From Citrifermentans bemidjiense Bem (GTDB taxonomy: Bacteria; Desulfobacterota; Desulfuromonadia; Geobacterales; Geobacteraceae), in assembly GCF_000020725.1 (NCBI RefSeq), contig NC_011146.1:1611501-1675500 (forward strand): DNA of 64,000 nucleotides, read 5' to 3'. Positions 16,851 through 24,867 of the stretch are shown one piece after another. Under the pieces are notes generated by a model that was not told where the DNA came from, did no database searches, and saw only the letters and a program-made list of their open reading frames with translations. Both the position numbers and the translations under genes were made by a program. Position 1 is the stretch's first letter. Each line of letters starts with the position of its first letter.

Positions 16851-18094
16851 AAGAAGAAACCAAGCTGGCGAGGAAGAAGATAGAGGCCACTAGCCTAATG
16901 AACAGGATCATGGCCGACTATTTTCTGGACCTGAACCAGGCGTCCGCCAGCAACAGCCGCAAGGTCGCCTGGTGCACGAGCGTAGGCCCCGCCGAACTCT
17001 TGAGGGCCATGGGCTTTGCGGTGCACTTCCCGGAAAACCACGCCGCCATGCTGGGGGCGACGCGTCTTGCCACCGACCTGATCCCGGAGGCGAACGCCAT
17101 AGGGTATTCGCCCGACATCTGCTCCTACCTCACCTCCGATCTCGGCGCCTACCTCAAAGGCTTCACCCCGCTCGCCAAGGCCTACCCCGGCATAGCGGCG
17201 GTCCCCAAGCCCGACGTGCTGGTCTACAACACCAACCAGTGCCGCGACGTACAGGACTGGTTCGCCTGGTACGCCCGGGAGCTGGGGGTGCCGTTGATCG
17301 GTATCACCTCGCCTAAGAACGTGAACGAGGTGACCGAGGCCCACGTGGAGGACGTGACGAGGCAGTTGGAGGCGCTGGTCCCGGTACTGGAGGGGATCGC
17401 CGGCGCGCCGCTCGACCTCGCGCGGCTTAAGGAAGTGGTCGCTCTCTCGCGCGACTGCACCGAACTCTGGAAAGAGGTCCTGGAGACTGCCACGGCGGTC
17501 CCAGCGCCCCTTACCTTCTTCGACGGGACCATCCACATGGGGCCGGCCGTGGTGCTCCGGGGGACGCCGCAGGCGGTCGAGTACTACCGGGTGCTCCTGG
17601 CCGAGTTGGAGCAGAGAAAGGCTACGCGGGAAGCTGCGGTTGCCGGCGAGGAATACCGCATCTACTGGGACGGCATGCCGGTGTGGGGGCGCCTCAGGCC
17701 GCACTCCGAGCTCTTCGCGGGGCTTAAGACCAACGTGGTCGCCTCCACCTACTGCTCCAGCTGGATCTTCCCGGCCTTCGACGCCGAAGAGCCGCTGCGC
17801 AGCATGGCCAAGGCGTACCTGGAACTCTTCATCGTCCGCTCCGACGCCTACAAGGAGCGCTACCTGGCCGATATGACGAAGAAATTCCGCATCGACGGGA
17901 TCGTCTACCACGACGCCAAAACCTGCCCCTACAACTCCAACAGCCGCTACGGCATGCCGCAGCGCCTGGAGGCGGAGACGGGGCTGCCGTACCTGGTCAT
18001 CTCCGGCGATCTCAACGACATGCGCTGCGTCTCCGACGAACAGACCAAGACCAACGTGGAAGCATTCATCGAACAACTCGAGGAGGGGAAATGA
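16847..18094 (+). CDS. 2-hydroxyacyl-CoA dehydratase / BcrC-HgdB family subunit
   Basis: 415 residues of the D-component family (HgdB, BcrB/C, FldB/C). Cysteines occur at AWCTSV (43), DICSYL, NQCRD, RDCTE, TYCSSW, KTCPYN and MRCVSD; several should bind an Fe-S cluster. Dehydratases and class I benzoyl-CoA reductases normally have two such subunits, but only one gene is present here. That leaves a homodimeric dehydratase, a partner elsewhere, or a double-cubane-cluster reductase, whose known members are homodimers paired with one activator. Neighbours for CoA-ester and aryl-oxoacid metabolism favour a 2-hydroxyacyl-CoA dehydratase. It overlaps both neighbouring genes by four bases. Confidence 0.85.
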   Translation: MKEETKLARKKIEATSLMNRIMADYFLDLNQASASNSRKVAWCTSVGPAELLRAMGFAVHFPENHAAMLGATRLATDLIPEANAIGYSPDICSYLTSDLGAYLKGFTPLAKAYPGIAAVPKPDVLVYNTNQCRDVQDWFAWYARELGVPLIGITSPKNVNEVTEAHVEDVTRQLEALVPVLEGIAGAPLDLARLKEVVALSRDCTELWKEVLETATAVPAPLTFFDGTIHMGPAVVLRGTPQAVEYYRVLLAELEQRKATREAAVAGEEYRIYWDGMPVWGRLRPHSELFAGLKTNVVASTYCSSWIFPAFDAEEPLRSMAKAYLELFIVRSDAYKERYLADMTKKFRIDGIVYHDAKTCPYNSNSRYGMPQRLEAETGLPYLVISGDLNDMRCVSDEQTKTNVEAFIEQLEEGK

Positions 18095-20184
18095 CCATGC
18101 TGGACTCACTTTTCAAGCCCAAGGCCGTCGCCATCGTCGGCGCCTCCACCAAGGAACTCTCCATAGGGAACGTCATCATTCGCAACCTGCAGCGCTACGG
18201 CTACCGCGGGAAGATCTATCCGCTGAACCCCAACGCACCCGAGGTCTGCGGCCTTAAGGCCTACAAGACGCTGGACGAGATTCCCGACCAGGTCGACCTG
18301 GCCCACGTCATCATCCCCAGCCAGTTCGTGCCGCAGACCATCGAGGAGTGCGGCCGGAAGGGGATCAAGGCGGTCATCATCAACTCCGCCGGTTTCTGCG
18401 AGCTGGGCGAAGAGGGGGCGCAGCTGCAGGACGATTTCCTGCGCCGCGGCAAGGAGTTCGGGGTGCGTGTCTTCGGCCCCAACTGCCAGGGGATCATCAA
18501 TTCCGACCCGGCGCTGAAGGCGTACTGCAACTTCACCTTCACCTTTCCCGAGCCCGGGCACGTCTCCGTTGTGGCGCTGAGCGGCGGCGTGGGCGCGCTC
18601 ATCATGCAGGCGCTCGCGGACCTCGGGGTGGGGCAGCGCTTCTACGCCTCCAACGGCAACGCCTGCGACATCTCAGTCACCGAGATCCTCAGCTACTACG
18701 GCGAGGACGAGGCTACCAAGGCGGTGGTCCTTTACACCGAAGGGTTCCCGAACCCGGGCGAATTCCTGGCGGTCGCCCGCGAGGTCGCGGCTAAGAAACC
18801 TATCCTCGCCATGAAGGCCGGGCGCACCGAACAGGGGGCGAAGGCCGCCTCCTCGCACACCGGCTCGCTGGCCGGGGTCGACATCGCCACCGAGCTCATC
18901 TTCGAGAAGACCGGCATCCTCTCCTTCATCGACGAGGGGGAGATGGCCAGAGCCGCCATGGCCTTCGCCACCCAGCCGATCCCCAAGGGAAACCGGGTGG
19001 GGATCATCACCAACACCGGCGGACCGGCCGTCATCGCCACGGACGTCCTGGTCTCCTGCGGGCTGGACGTGCCGAAACTCTCCGCAGAGTCGATCGAGCG
19101 TTTGAGGCCGAGCCAGCTCCCTGAGGCGGCCTTGGAGAACCCGATCGACGTGGTGGCCACGGCCGGTGGAGTGCCGTTCCGCGGTGCGCTGGACCTGTTC
19201 CTCTCCGAGGAGGGTATCGACAGCATCTTTATCAACTTTGTCACCGCCCCCTTCACCGACACCGACGAGGTGGCCCGGCAGATAGTGGAAGTGAACCGCC
19301 TCGCCAAAAAGCCGATCGTCTGCAACTTCATGACCGACCTGAGCCAGGAGCGTTTCCGGAAAACGAGGGACATCCTCAAAGAGGGTGGGGTCCCGATCTA
19401 CGCGAACCCCTCGGACGCCGCCAAGGCCCTGGGGGCGCTGGCCCAGTACGGACGCCTGCGCCGGCGCGACATCGGCCGCCCGGAAAAGCGCGGCGGTGTG
19501 GATGCGGCGCGGGCCCAGGCGGTCGTCGACCAGGCGCGCAAGGAGGGGCGCCAGGTACTCTCCGCGACCGACGTCTATTCCATCTTCGAGGCCTACGGCA
19601 TCCCGGTGGCGCCGTGGCGGATGGCGGGAAGCGCCGCCGAGGCGGTCGCCGCGGCGGAAGTGGTCGGCTACCCGGTGGTGGTGAAGGTCGACTGCGAGGA
19701 GATCGACCACAAAAGCGACATGGGGGGGGTGGCCGTCAACCTGAAAGACGGAGCCGCCGTCGCCGCTGCGGTGGAGTCGATGCAGGAGAGGCTTTCGAGC
19801 TTCGGGAAGCTTAGATTCCTGGTGCAGAAATTCCTCCCCGGGGGGCGGGAGCTGATCGTCGGCGCCACAGAACAGCCTGGACTCGGGCACCTGGTGATGT
19901 TCGGCCTGGGCGGGATCTACGTCGAGGTGTTGAAGGACGTCTCCTTCAAGATTTCCCCGGTGACCCGGGTGGAGGCGGGGGAGATGCTTTCCTCCATCAA
20001 GACCGCAGCGCTCCTTAACGGCGTGCGCGGCGAGAAGGGTATCGACCGGGAGGCGGTCACCGAGTTGATCGAGCGCGTCTCGCAGCTTCTGAGCGATCTC
20101 CCCATGATCCGCGAGATGGACCTGAACCCGGTCATGGCGTTCGAAAAAGGGGCCTTTGCCGTCGACGGCAGGATCAGGATCTAA
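18091..20184 (+). CDS. Acyl-CoA synthetase, ADP-forming (fused alpha-beta)
   Basis: 697 residues. The N-terminal part has a CoA-binding Rossmann domain (VAIVGASTKELSIGNVIIRNL) and ligase domains with the phosphorylated histidine in SSHTGSLAG; the C-terminal part is an ATP-grasp domain (YPVVVKVDCEEIDHKSDMGGV). Such enzymes make ATP from acyl-CoA, ADP and phosphate or run in reverse. With iorAB in the same operon it resembles the archaeal route in which arylacetyl-CoA from an arylpyruvate yields ATP and arylacetate. ATG overlaps the preceding stop (ATGA). Confidence 0.9.
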   Translation: MTMLDSLFKPKAVAIVGASTKELSIGNVIIRNLQRYGYRGKIYPLNPNAPEVCGLKAYKTLDEIPDQVDLAHVIIPSQFVPQTIEECGRKGIKAVIINSAGFCELGEEGAQLQDDFLRRGKEFGVRVFGPNCQGIINSDPALKAYCNFTFTFPEPGHVSVVALSGGVGALIMQALADLGVGQRFYASNGNACDISVTEILSYYGEDEATKAVVLYTEGFPNPGEFLAVAREVAAKKPILAMKAGRTEQGAKAASSHTGSLAGVDIATELIFEKTGILSFIDEGEMARAAMAFATQPIPKGNRVGIITNTGGPAVIATDVLVSCGLDVPKLSAESIERLRPSQLPEAALENPIDVVATAGGVPFRGALDLFLSEEGIDSIFINFVTAPFTDTDEVARQIVEVNRLAKKPIVCNFMTDLSQERFRKTRDILKEGGVPIYANPSDAAKALGALAQYGRLRRRDIGRPEKRGGVDAARAQAVVDQARKEGRQVLSATDVYSIFEAYGIPVAPWRMAGSAAEAVAAAEVVGYPVVVKVDCEEIDHKSDMGGVAVNLKDGAAVAAAVESMQERLSSFGKLRFLVQKFLPGGRELIVGATEQPGLGHLVMFGLGGIYVEVLKDVSFKISPVTRVEAGEMLSSIKTAALLNGVRGEKGIDREAVTELIERVSQLLSDLPMIREMDLNPVMAFEKGAFAVDGRIRI

Positions 20185-20226
20185 TCCGCACCGACGGCCA
20201 ACAATAAACCAACAGGAGGAACTTCG

Positions 20227-21417
20227 ATGCTTAAGAAAGCGTACATACCCTACCGCGGTTACTACAGCACCCCCTTCGCCAAGTGGCAGGGGACCCTCGC
20301 CAACGAACACTCCATAGTCTTTGGCGCCGCCACTTCCAAGAGGTTTTTTGAGAGCAAGGGGTGGGACCCCAAGAGCATCGAGTACCTGCTGGTGGGGAGC
20401 ACCGTGTACCAGAAGCAGTGGTTCTACAGCGGGCCGTGGGCCGCGGCCCTGATGGGGGCCGAAGCCACCCCCGGCATCCTGGTGAGCCAGGCCTGCTCCA
20501 CCTCCACCTTTTCCATCTACCAGGCGGGTATGGGGGTTGAGACCGGTATGTTCGAGAACAGCTGGTGCCTCATGGCCGACCGCCTTTCCAACGGCCCGCA
20601 CGCCGCCTGGCCCAACCCCGCGGGCCCCGGCGGCCAGCAGATCGCCGAGGACTGGGTCATGGACAACTTCGGCAGGGACCCCTGGGCCGGCGAGGCCATG
20701 ATCCAGACCGCGGAAAACGTGGCCAAGGAGTACGGGGTGACCCGCGAGGAGTGCGACGCGCTCACGCTGCGACGCCAGGAGCAGTACCTCGATTCCCTCG
20801 CCAACGACCGCGAGTTCCAGAAGAGGTACCTGTTCCCGGCCCAGGTGCAGCTCTCAAAGAAGAAATCGACCCTCCTGGAGGCCGACGAGGGGGTTGTCAC
20901 CAGCACCAGGGAAGGGCTTGCCTCCCTGAACCCGGTCCTCCCCGGCGGGGTGCACACCTTCGGCGCCCAGACCCACCCGGCCGACGGCAACGCGGGGATC
21001 TGCGTCACCACACGCGAGAAGGCGAGGGAGCTCTCCGCAGACCCGGGCGTCGTGGTGCAGTTGGTCTCCTTCGGATTCGCCCGGACCAAGAAGGCGCACA
21101 TGGCTGCGGCCGTGGCCCCGTCGGCGCAGATGGCGCTCAATGGGGCAGGGATCAAGGCGTCCGACCTGGGCGCGGTGAAGACCCACAACCCCTTCGCCGC
21201 GAACGACATCGTCATGGCCAAGGTGATGGGGCTCGATCTCGACAGCATGAACAACTACGGCTCCTCGCTCATCTTCGGCCACCCCCAGGCCGCCACCGGC
21301 GCGAGGCTCATCGTCGAGGGGATCGAGGAACTGGCCCAGAAGGGGGGAGGCTACCTCCTCTTCTCCGGCTGCGCGGCAGGCGACACCGCAGCCTCCCTCG
21401 TTTTGAAGGTTAATTAG
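20227..21417 (+). CDS. Thiolase family protein (acyl-CoA acyltransferase)
   Basis: 396 residues. The nucleophilic cysteine is in LVSQACSTSTFS, the catalytic histidine region is VKTHNPFAANDIV with GHPQAATGARL, and the second cysteine is in LFSGCAAGDTA. The sequence departs from ordinary acetoacetyl-CoA thiolases, suggesting a less common 3-oxoacyl-CoA substrate; the context would fit an aromatic one such as benzoylacetyl-CoA, but this is inference. It has its own AGGAGG ribosome binding site and lies 42 bases after the synthetase. Confidence 0.88.
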   Translation: MLKKAYIPYRGYYSTPFAKWQGTLANEHSIVFGAATSKRFFESKGWDPKSIEYLLVGSTVYQKQWFYSGPWAAALMGAEATPGILVSQACSTSTFSIYQAGMGVETGMFENSWCLMADRLSNGPHAAWPNPAGPGGQQIAEDWVMDNFGRDPWAGEAMIQTAENVAKEYGVTREECDALTLRRQEQYLDSLANDREFQKRYLFPAQVQLSKKKSTLLEADEGVVTSTREGLASLNPVLPGGVHTFGAQTHPADGNAGICVTTREKARELSADPGVVVQLVSFGFARTKKAHMAAAVAPSAQMALNGAGIKASDLGAVKTHNPFAANDIVMAKVMGLDLDSMNNYGSSLIFGHPQAATGARLIVEGIEELAQKGGGYLLFSGCAAGDTAASLVLKVN

Positions 21418-21437
21418 AAAAGGGGGGCAGGAGCTCT

Positions 21438-21542
21438 CCCCCTCCCTTGACGGGAGGGGGCAGGGGGGTGGGTGAACCTGGCAGTAGCGCAAAAGGTGGC
21501 ACCTACCCCCACCCCCTAACCCCCTCCCGCCGGGGGAGGGGG
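21438..21542. repeat. Two REP-like palindromes (CCCCCTCCC type)
   Basis: CCCCCTCCC-ttgac-GGGAGGGGG lies at 21438-21460 and CCCCCTCCC-gccgg-GGGAGGGGG at 21520-21542, followed by ACTTTTT. The second copy is preceded by the same lead-in as at 15645. They fill much of the gap between thiolase and enoyl-CoA hydratase, and the second one could terminate or weaken transcription. Confidence 0.8.
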
Positions 21543-21619
21543 GACTTTTTCGTCAACTGCAACATCCTGTCCCCTAGCGGGCGGGTGAGCTGGCTGGGCG
21601 GAATGAAGCGTTCCGCCAG

Positions 21620-21648
21620 AGGGACAGGCACCTACGGAGCCAGTCCCT
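21620..21648. repeat. Repeat of the GGGACAGGCACC / GGAGCCAGTCCC family
   Basis: AGGGACAGGCACC and GGAGCCAGTCCCT form an imperfect palindrome separated by TAC. Relatives occur at 27218, 34991, 48971 and 63486. Confidence 0.75.
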
Positions 21649-21695
21649 TCCGCCCCCGCCCGAAGCCATCAACCATTTTCAAAGGGAGCGAAACC

Positions 21696-22478
21696 ATGGG
21701 CTATCAGTTCCTCAATATGAACCGGGAAGACCGGGTCCTCACCATCAACTTGAACCGTCCCCCCACCAACCCGCTCAGTCGCGGCTTCGGCGAGGAGCTG
21801 CTCAAGGCCTTCACCGAGGCGGAGGGGATGGACGACGTGAACGTGGTGGTCATCACCAGCGCGCTGGAGAAGGCTTTCATCGCCGGCGCCGACATCAAGG
21901 AGATGTCCGCCATGGGGCAGGCCGAATCCGAGGCCTTCTCGAAGCTGTTGCAAGACGCGAACAACACCCTCGACCGGATGAAGAAGGTGGTCATCGCCGC
22001 CATCAACGGCCACGCCCTGGGAGGGGGGTGCGAACTCGCCATGGCGTGCGACTACCGCTTCATGGCGGCGGGGAAGGCGCTGGTCGGCCTTCCTGAGGCC
22101 GGGCTCGGCATCGTCCCCGGGGCGGGGGGAACCCAGCGGCTGCCGCGCCTGGTGGGGCTTGCCAAGGCGAAAGACATCCTTTTGTGGGGCAAGGTGATGG
22201 GGCCGGAGGAGGCGCTAGCCATTGGGCTCGTGGACCGGGTGATCCCGGCGGAGAGCTTCCTCGACGAGGTGATGGAATTCGCCCACCGGCTCGCCTCCGG
22301 CGCCGGCAAGGCGCTTGGCTTCATCAAGGTGGCGGTCAACGAAGCGGTGGACCTCCCCATGGAACAGGCGCTGGCGGTGGAGCGCAAATACGGCCTGGCG
22401 AACCTGCTCACCCACGACGCGAAGGAAGGGCTCACCGCCTTCGGCGAGAAGAGAAAACCGAACTTTTTAAGCAGATAA
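21696..22478 (+). CDS. Enoyl-CoA hydratase/isomerase
   Basis: 260 residues of the crotonase family. The oxyanion-hole segments are IAGADIKEMSAMG and INGHALGGGCELAMACDYRFMA; the catalytic glutamates fit LPEAGLGIVPGAGGTQRLPRLVG. It adds water to a trans-2-enoyl-CoA. ATG at 21696, preceded by AAAGGGAG, begins GYQFLNMNREDRVLTINLNRP, the usual crotonase start. With the dehydrogenase and thiolase it completes a beta-oxidation turn. Confidence 0.92.
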   Translation: MGYQFLNMNREDRVLTINLNRPPTNPLSRGFGEELLKAFTEAEGMDDVNVVVITSALEKAFIAGADIKEMSAMGQAESEAFSKLLQDANNTLDRMKKVVIAAINGHALGGGCELAMACDYRFMAAGKALVGLPEAGLGIVPGAGGTQRLPRLVGLAKAKDILLWGKVMGPEEALAIGLVDRVIPAESFLDEVMEFAHRLASGAGKALGFIKVAVNEAVDLPMEQALAVERKYGLANLLTHDAKEGLTAFGEKRKPNFLSR

Positions 22479-22535
22479 CCTCAACGATTTCGATAACGAG
22501 ACCAACTCACTACGATTGCAAAAAGGAGGATACGC

Positions 22536-23402
22536 ATGAACGTCGAGGATATCACCACAATGGGAATGGCAGGCGCCGGCAGCATGGGGGCGGGAATCGC
22601 CCAGGTGGCGGCGATGGCGGGGCTCAAGGTGCAGGTGGTGGACACGGGCGCAGGGGCGTGCGACCGCGCCAGGAAGACCATCGTGAAAAGCCTGGAGCGG
22701 ATCGTCAAGAAGGGGACCATGACGGAAGCCCAGATGGAGGAGACCCTGGGGCGGATCAGCTTCTCCACGGACGTGGCGAGCTTCAAAGGGATTCCCTTCA
22801 TCTTCGAGGCGGTGTTCGAGGACATCGCGGTGAAGAAGGAACTCTTCGCCAAACTCGACGCGGTCTGCGGCGAGGACACCATCTACGCCACCAACACCTC
22901 TTCCATCTCCATCACCGAGATGGCGGCCCTGGTGAAAAACCCCGCTAACTTCGTCGGGATGCACTTCTTCAACCCGGTGCCGGTGATGAAGCTGGTCGAG
23001 GTGATCCCCGCGCTGCAGACGGCAGAGGCGACCAAGAACCTCGCGCTCGCCATGTCCCAAAAGCTCGGCAAGACCTCCATCACCTGCAAGGACACCCCCG
23101 GTTTCGTCGTGAACCGCCTCTTCGTCCCCTACATCATCGACGCGGTCCGGCTGCTCGAGGAAGGGGTGGCGTCGGCCGAGGACATCGACATTGCCATGAA
23201 GCTCGGCTGCAACATGCCCATGGGGCCGCTCGAATTCCAGGACTTCGCCGGGGTCGACATCGGCTACCACGTCACCAACATCTTCCACGAGTACCTGAAG
23301 CAGGAGCGCTTCGCCCCCCCGGGGCTCTTGCGCAACATGATCAAGGCGGGCTACCTGGGACGCAAGGCGGGACGAGGGTTCTACGAGTACCCGGCCAGCT
23401 GA
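22536..23402 (+). CDS. 3-hydroxyacyl-CoA dehydrogenase
   Basis: 288 residues. NAD-binding motif MAGAGSMGAGIAQVAAMAG at the N-terminus, the family segments NTSSISITEMA and GMHFFNPVPVMKLVEVI with the catalytic histidine, and DTPGFVVNRLFVPY at the domain border. Length and layout match 3-hydroxybutyryl-CoA dehydrogenases. AAAAAGGAGG precedes the ATG. It oxidises the hydratase product to a 3-oxoacyl-CoA for the thiolase. Confidence 0.92.
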   Translation: MNVEDITTMGMAGAGSMGAGIAQVAAMAGLKVQVVDTGAGACDRARKTIVKSLERIVKKGTMTEAQMEETLGRISFSTDVASFKGIPFIFEAVFEDIAVKKELFAKLDAVCGEDTIYATNTSSISITEMAALVKNPANFVGMHFFNPVPVMKLVEVIPALQTAEATKNLALAMSQKLGKTSITCKDTPGFVVNRLFVPYIIDAVRLLEEGVASAEDIDIAMKLGCNMPMGPLEFQDFAGVDIGYHVTNIFHEYLKQERFAPPGLLRNMIKAGYLGRKAGRGFYEYPAS

Positions 23403-23445
23403 AAAAACGTCGATAAATCGATCCAACCGAAATAGGAGGCCTACC

Positions 23446-24783
23446 ATGGCTGCAACGATCTGGAAGGAAATCAAGAACTGGCGCGAGATCTACAACTCGC
23501 GCGTCACCACCGCCGACGAGGCGCTCAAATCGGTCAACTCCGGGGACCGTCTCTACCTGACCGGCAACGCCTCCGTTCCCCTGCAACTTTTGGATGCGCT
23601 GGTGAGGCGTGCGCCGGAGCTGCGCGATGTCGAGGTCTCCCAGGTGCTCACCATCTGCCCTCAGGACTACGTCTCGCCCGAGATGCAGGGGCACGTGCGG
23701 GTCAACACCATGTTCATCAGTCCCAACGTCCGCCAGGCGGTAAACGAAGGGCGCGCCGACTTCACCCCGGTGCTCCTCTCCGAGTTCCCCCTGCTCTTCA
23801 AAAACGGCCATCTCCCGCTGGATGTGGCGCTTTTGAACGTCTCCTTGCCCGATGAAAACGGTTTCTGTTCGCTGGGGGGAGAGGCCGGCCTCACCATGAC
23901 GGCGGCCGAGTCGGCGCGGATCGTCATCGCCCAGGTGAACAAGAAGATGCCGCGCACGCTCGGGGACACCTTCTTCCACGTCTCGCGCATGACCCATATC
24001 GTCGAGGTGGATGCGCCGCTGACAGAAAGGCACATGGCGGAGGAGGGAGACCCCGAGATCGTCGAGCAGATAGCGGGGCACATCTCCAGCCTCATCCCCG
24101 ATGGCGCCACCATGCAGCTTGGCATCGGCGCCATTCCCGACGCGGTCTTGAAGCACCTGTTCAGCAAGAAGGACCTGGGGATCCATTCCGAACTGATCTC
24201 CGACGGCGTCATCGACCTGGTGGAGGCCGGCGTCGTCAACTGCTCCAGGAAGACCCTGCACCCGGGCAAGATCGTCTGCGGCTTCCTCCTTGGGACCAAG
24301 CGTCTCTACGACTGGGCGCACAACAACCCGATGATTGAGCTGCGCCGCACCGAGTACGTGAACGACCCATTCGTGGTGGCGCAAAACGACCGCATGGTCT
24401 CGGTGAACGCCGCCATCGAGGTCGACTTCACCGGGCAGATCTGCGCGGACAGCATCGGCCCCAGGATGTACTCGGCGGTCGGCGGTCAGATGGATTTCGT
24501 CTACGGCGCGTCCCGCTCCAAGGGAGGCGTCGCGGTGATCACCATGCCGAGCACCTCGACCCTCAGGGACGGATCCGTGGTCAGCAAGATCACGCCGCTT
24601 TTGAAGCACGGGGCCGGCGTGGTGACCAGCCGCAACCACGTGCGCTACCTGGTGACCGAATACGGCGCGGCTGACCTCTACGCGAAAAGCGTCCGCCAGC
24701 GCACCCAGGCCCTGATAGGCGTCGCCCACCCCATGTTCCGGGAGGAGCTGACCGAGAAGGCGAAGGAACTCAGGTACATCTAA
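23446..24783 (+). CDS. CoA-transferase, acetyl-CoA hydrolase/4-hydroxybutyrate CoA-transferase family
   Basis: 445 residues. Family features are MQLGIGAIPDAVL, the active-site glutamate region DLGIHSELISDGVIDL and the CoA-binding VGGQMDFVYGASRSKGG. It moves CoA between acids. In this operon it could charge a 2-hydroxyacid before dehydration, or return CoA from acetyl-CoA or succinyl-CoA to an aromatic acid; the sequence does not distinguish these. Two further members of the family are at 39875 and 51326. Confidence 0.9.
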   Translation: MAATIWKEIKNWREIYNSRVTTADEALKSVNSGDRLYLTGNASVPLQLLDALVRRAPELRDVEVSQVLTICPQDYVSPEMQGHVRVNTMFISPNVRQAVNEGRADFTPVLLSEFPLLFKNGHLPLDVALLNVSLPDENGFCSLGGEAGLTMTAAESARIVIAQVNKKMPRTLGDTFFHVSRMTHIVEVDAPLTERHMAEEGDPEIVEQIAGHISSLIPDGATMQLGIGAIPDAVLKHLFSKKDLGIHSELISDGVIDLVEAGVVNCSRKTLHPGKIVCGFLLGTKRLYDWAHNNPMIELRRTEYVNDPFVVAQNDRMVSVNAAIEVDFTGQICADSIGPRMYSAVGGQMDFVYGASRSKGGVAVITMPSTSTLRDGSVVSKITPLLKHGAGVVTSRNHVRYLVTEYGAADLYAKSVRQRTQALIGVAHPMFREELTEKAKELRYI

Positions 24784-24867
24784 AAACCGGACGGGCAGGT
24801 GCAGCGCCGCCTGCCCGTCCACCGCACAGCCAGCCGATACGGCCAACGCGATAAAGGAACCTCAACC

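Noticed and set aside
18673..20601. Long minus-strand frames opposite the acyl-CoA synthetase, CoA-transferases and kinase
   Set aside because: They are opposite-strand shadows of GC-rich genes, with no recognisable domains and low-complexity composition.
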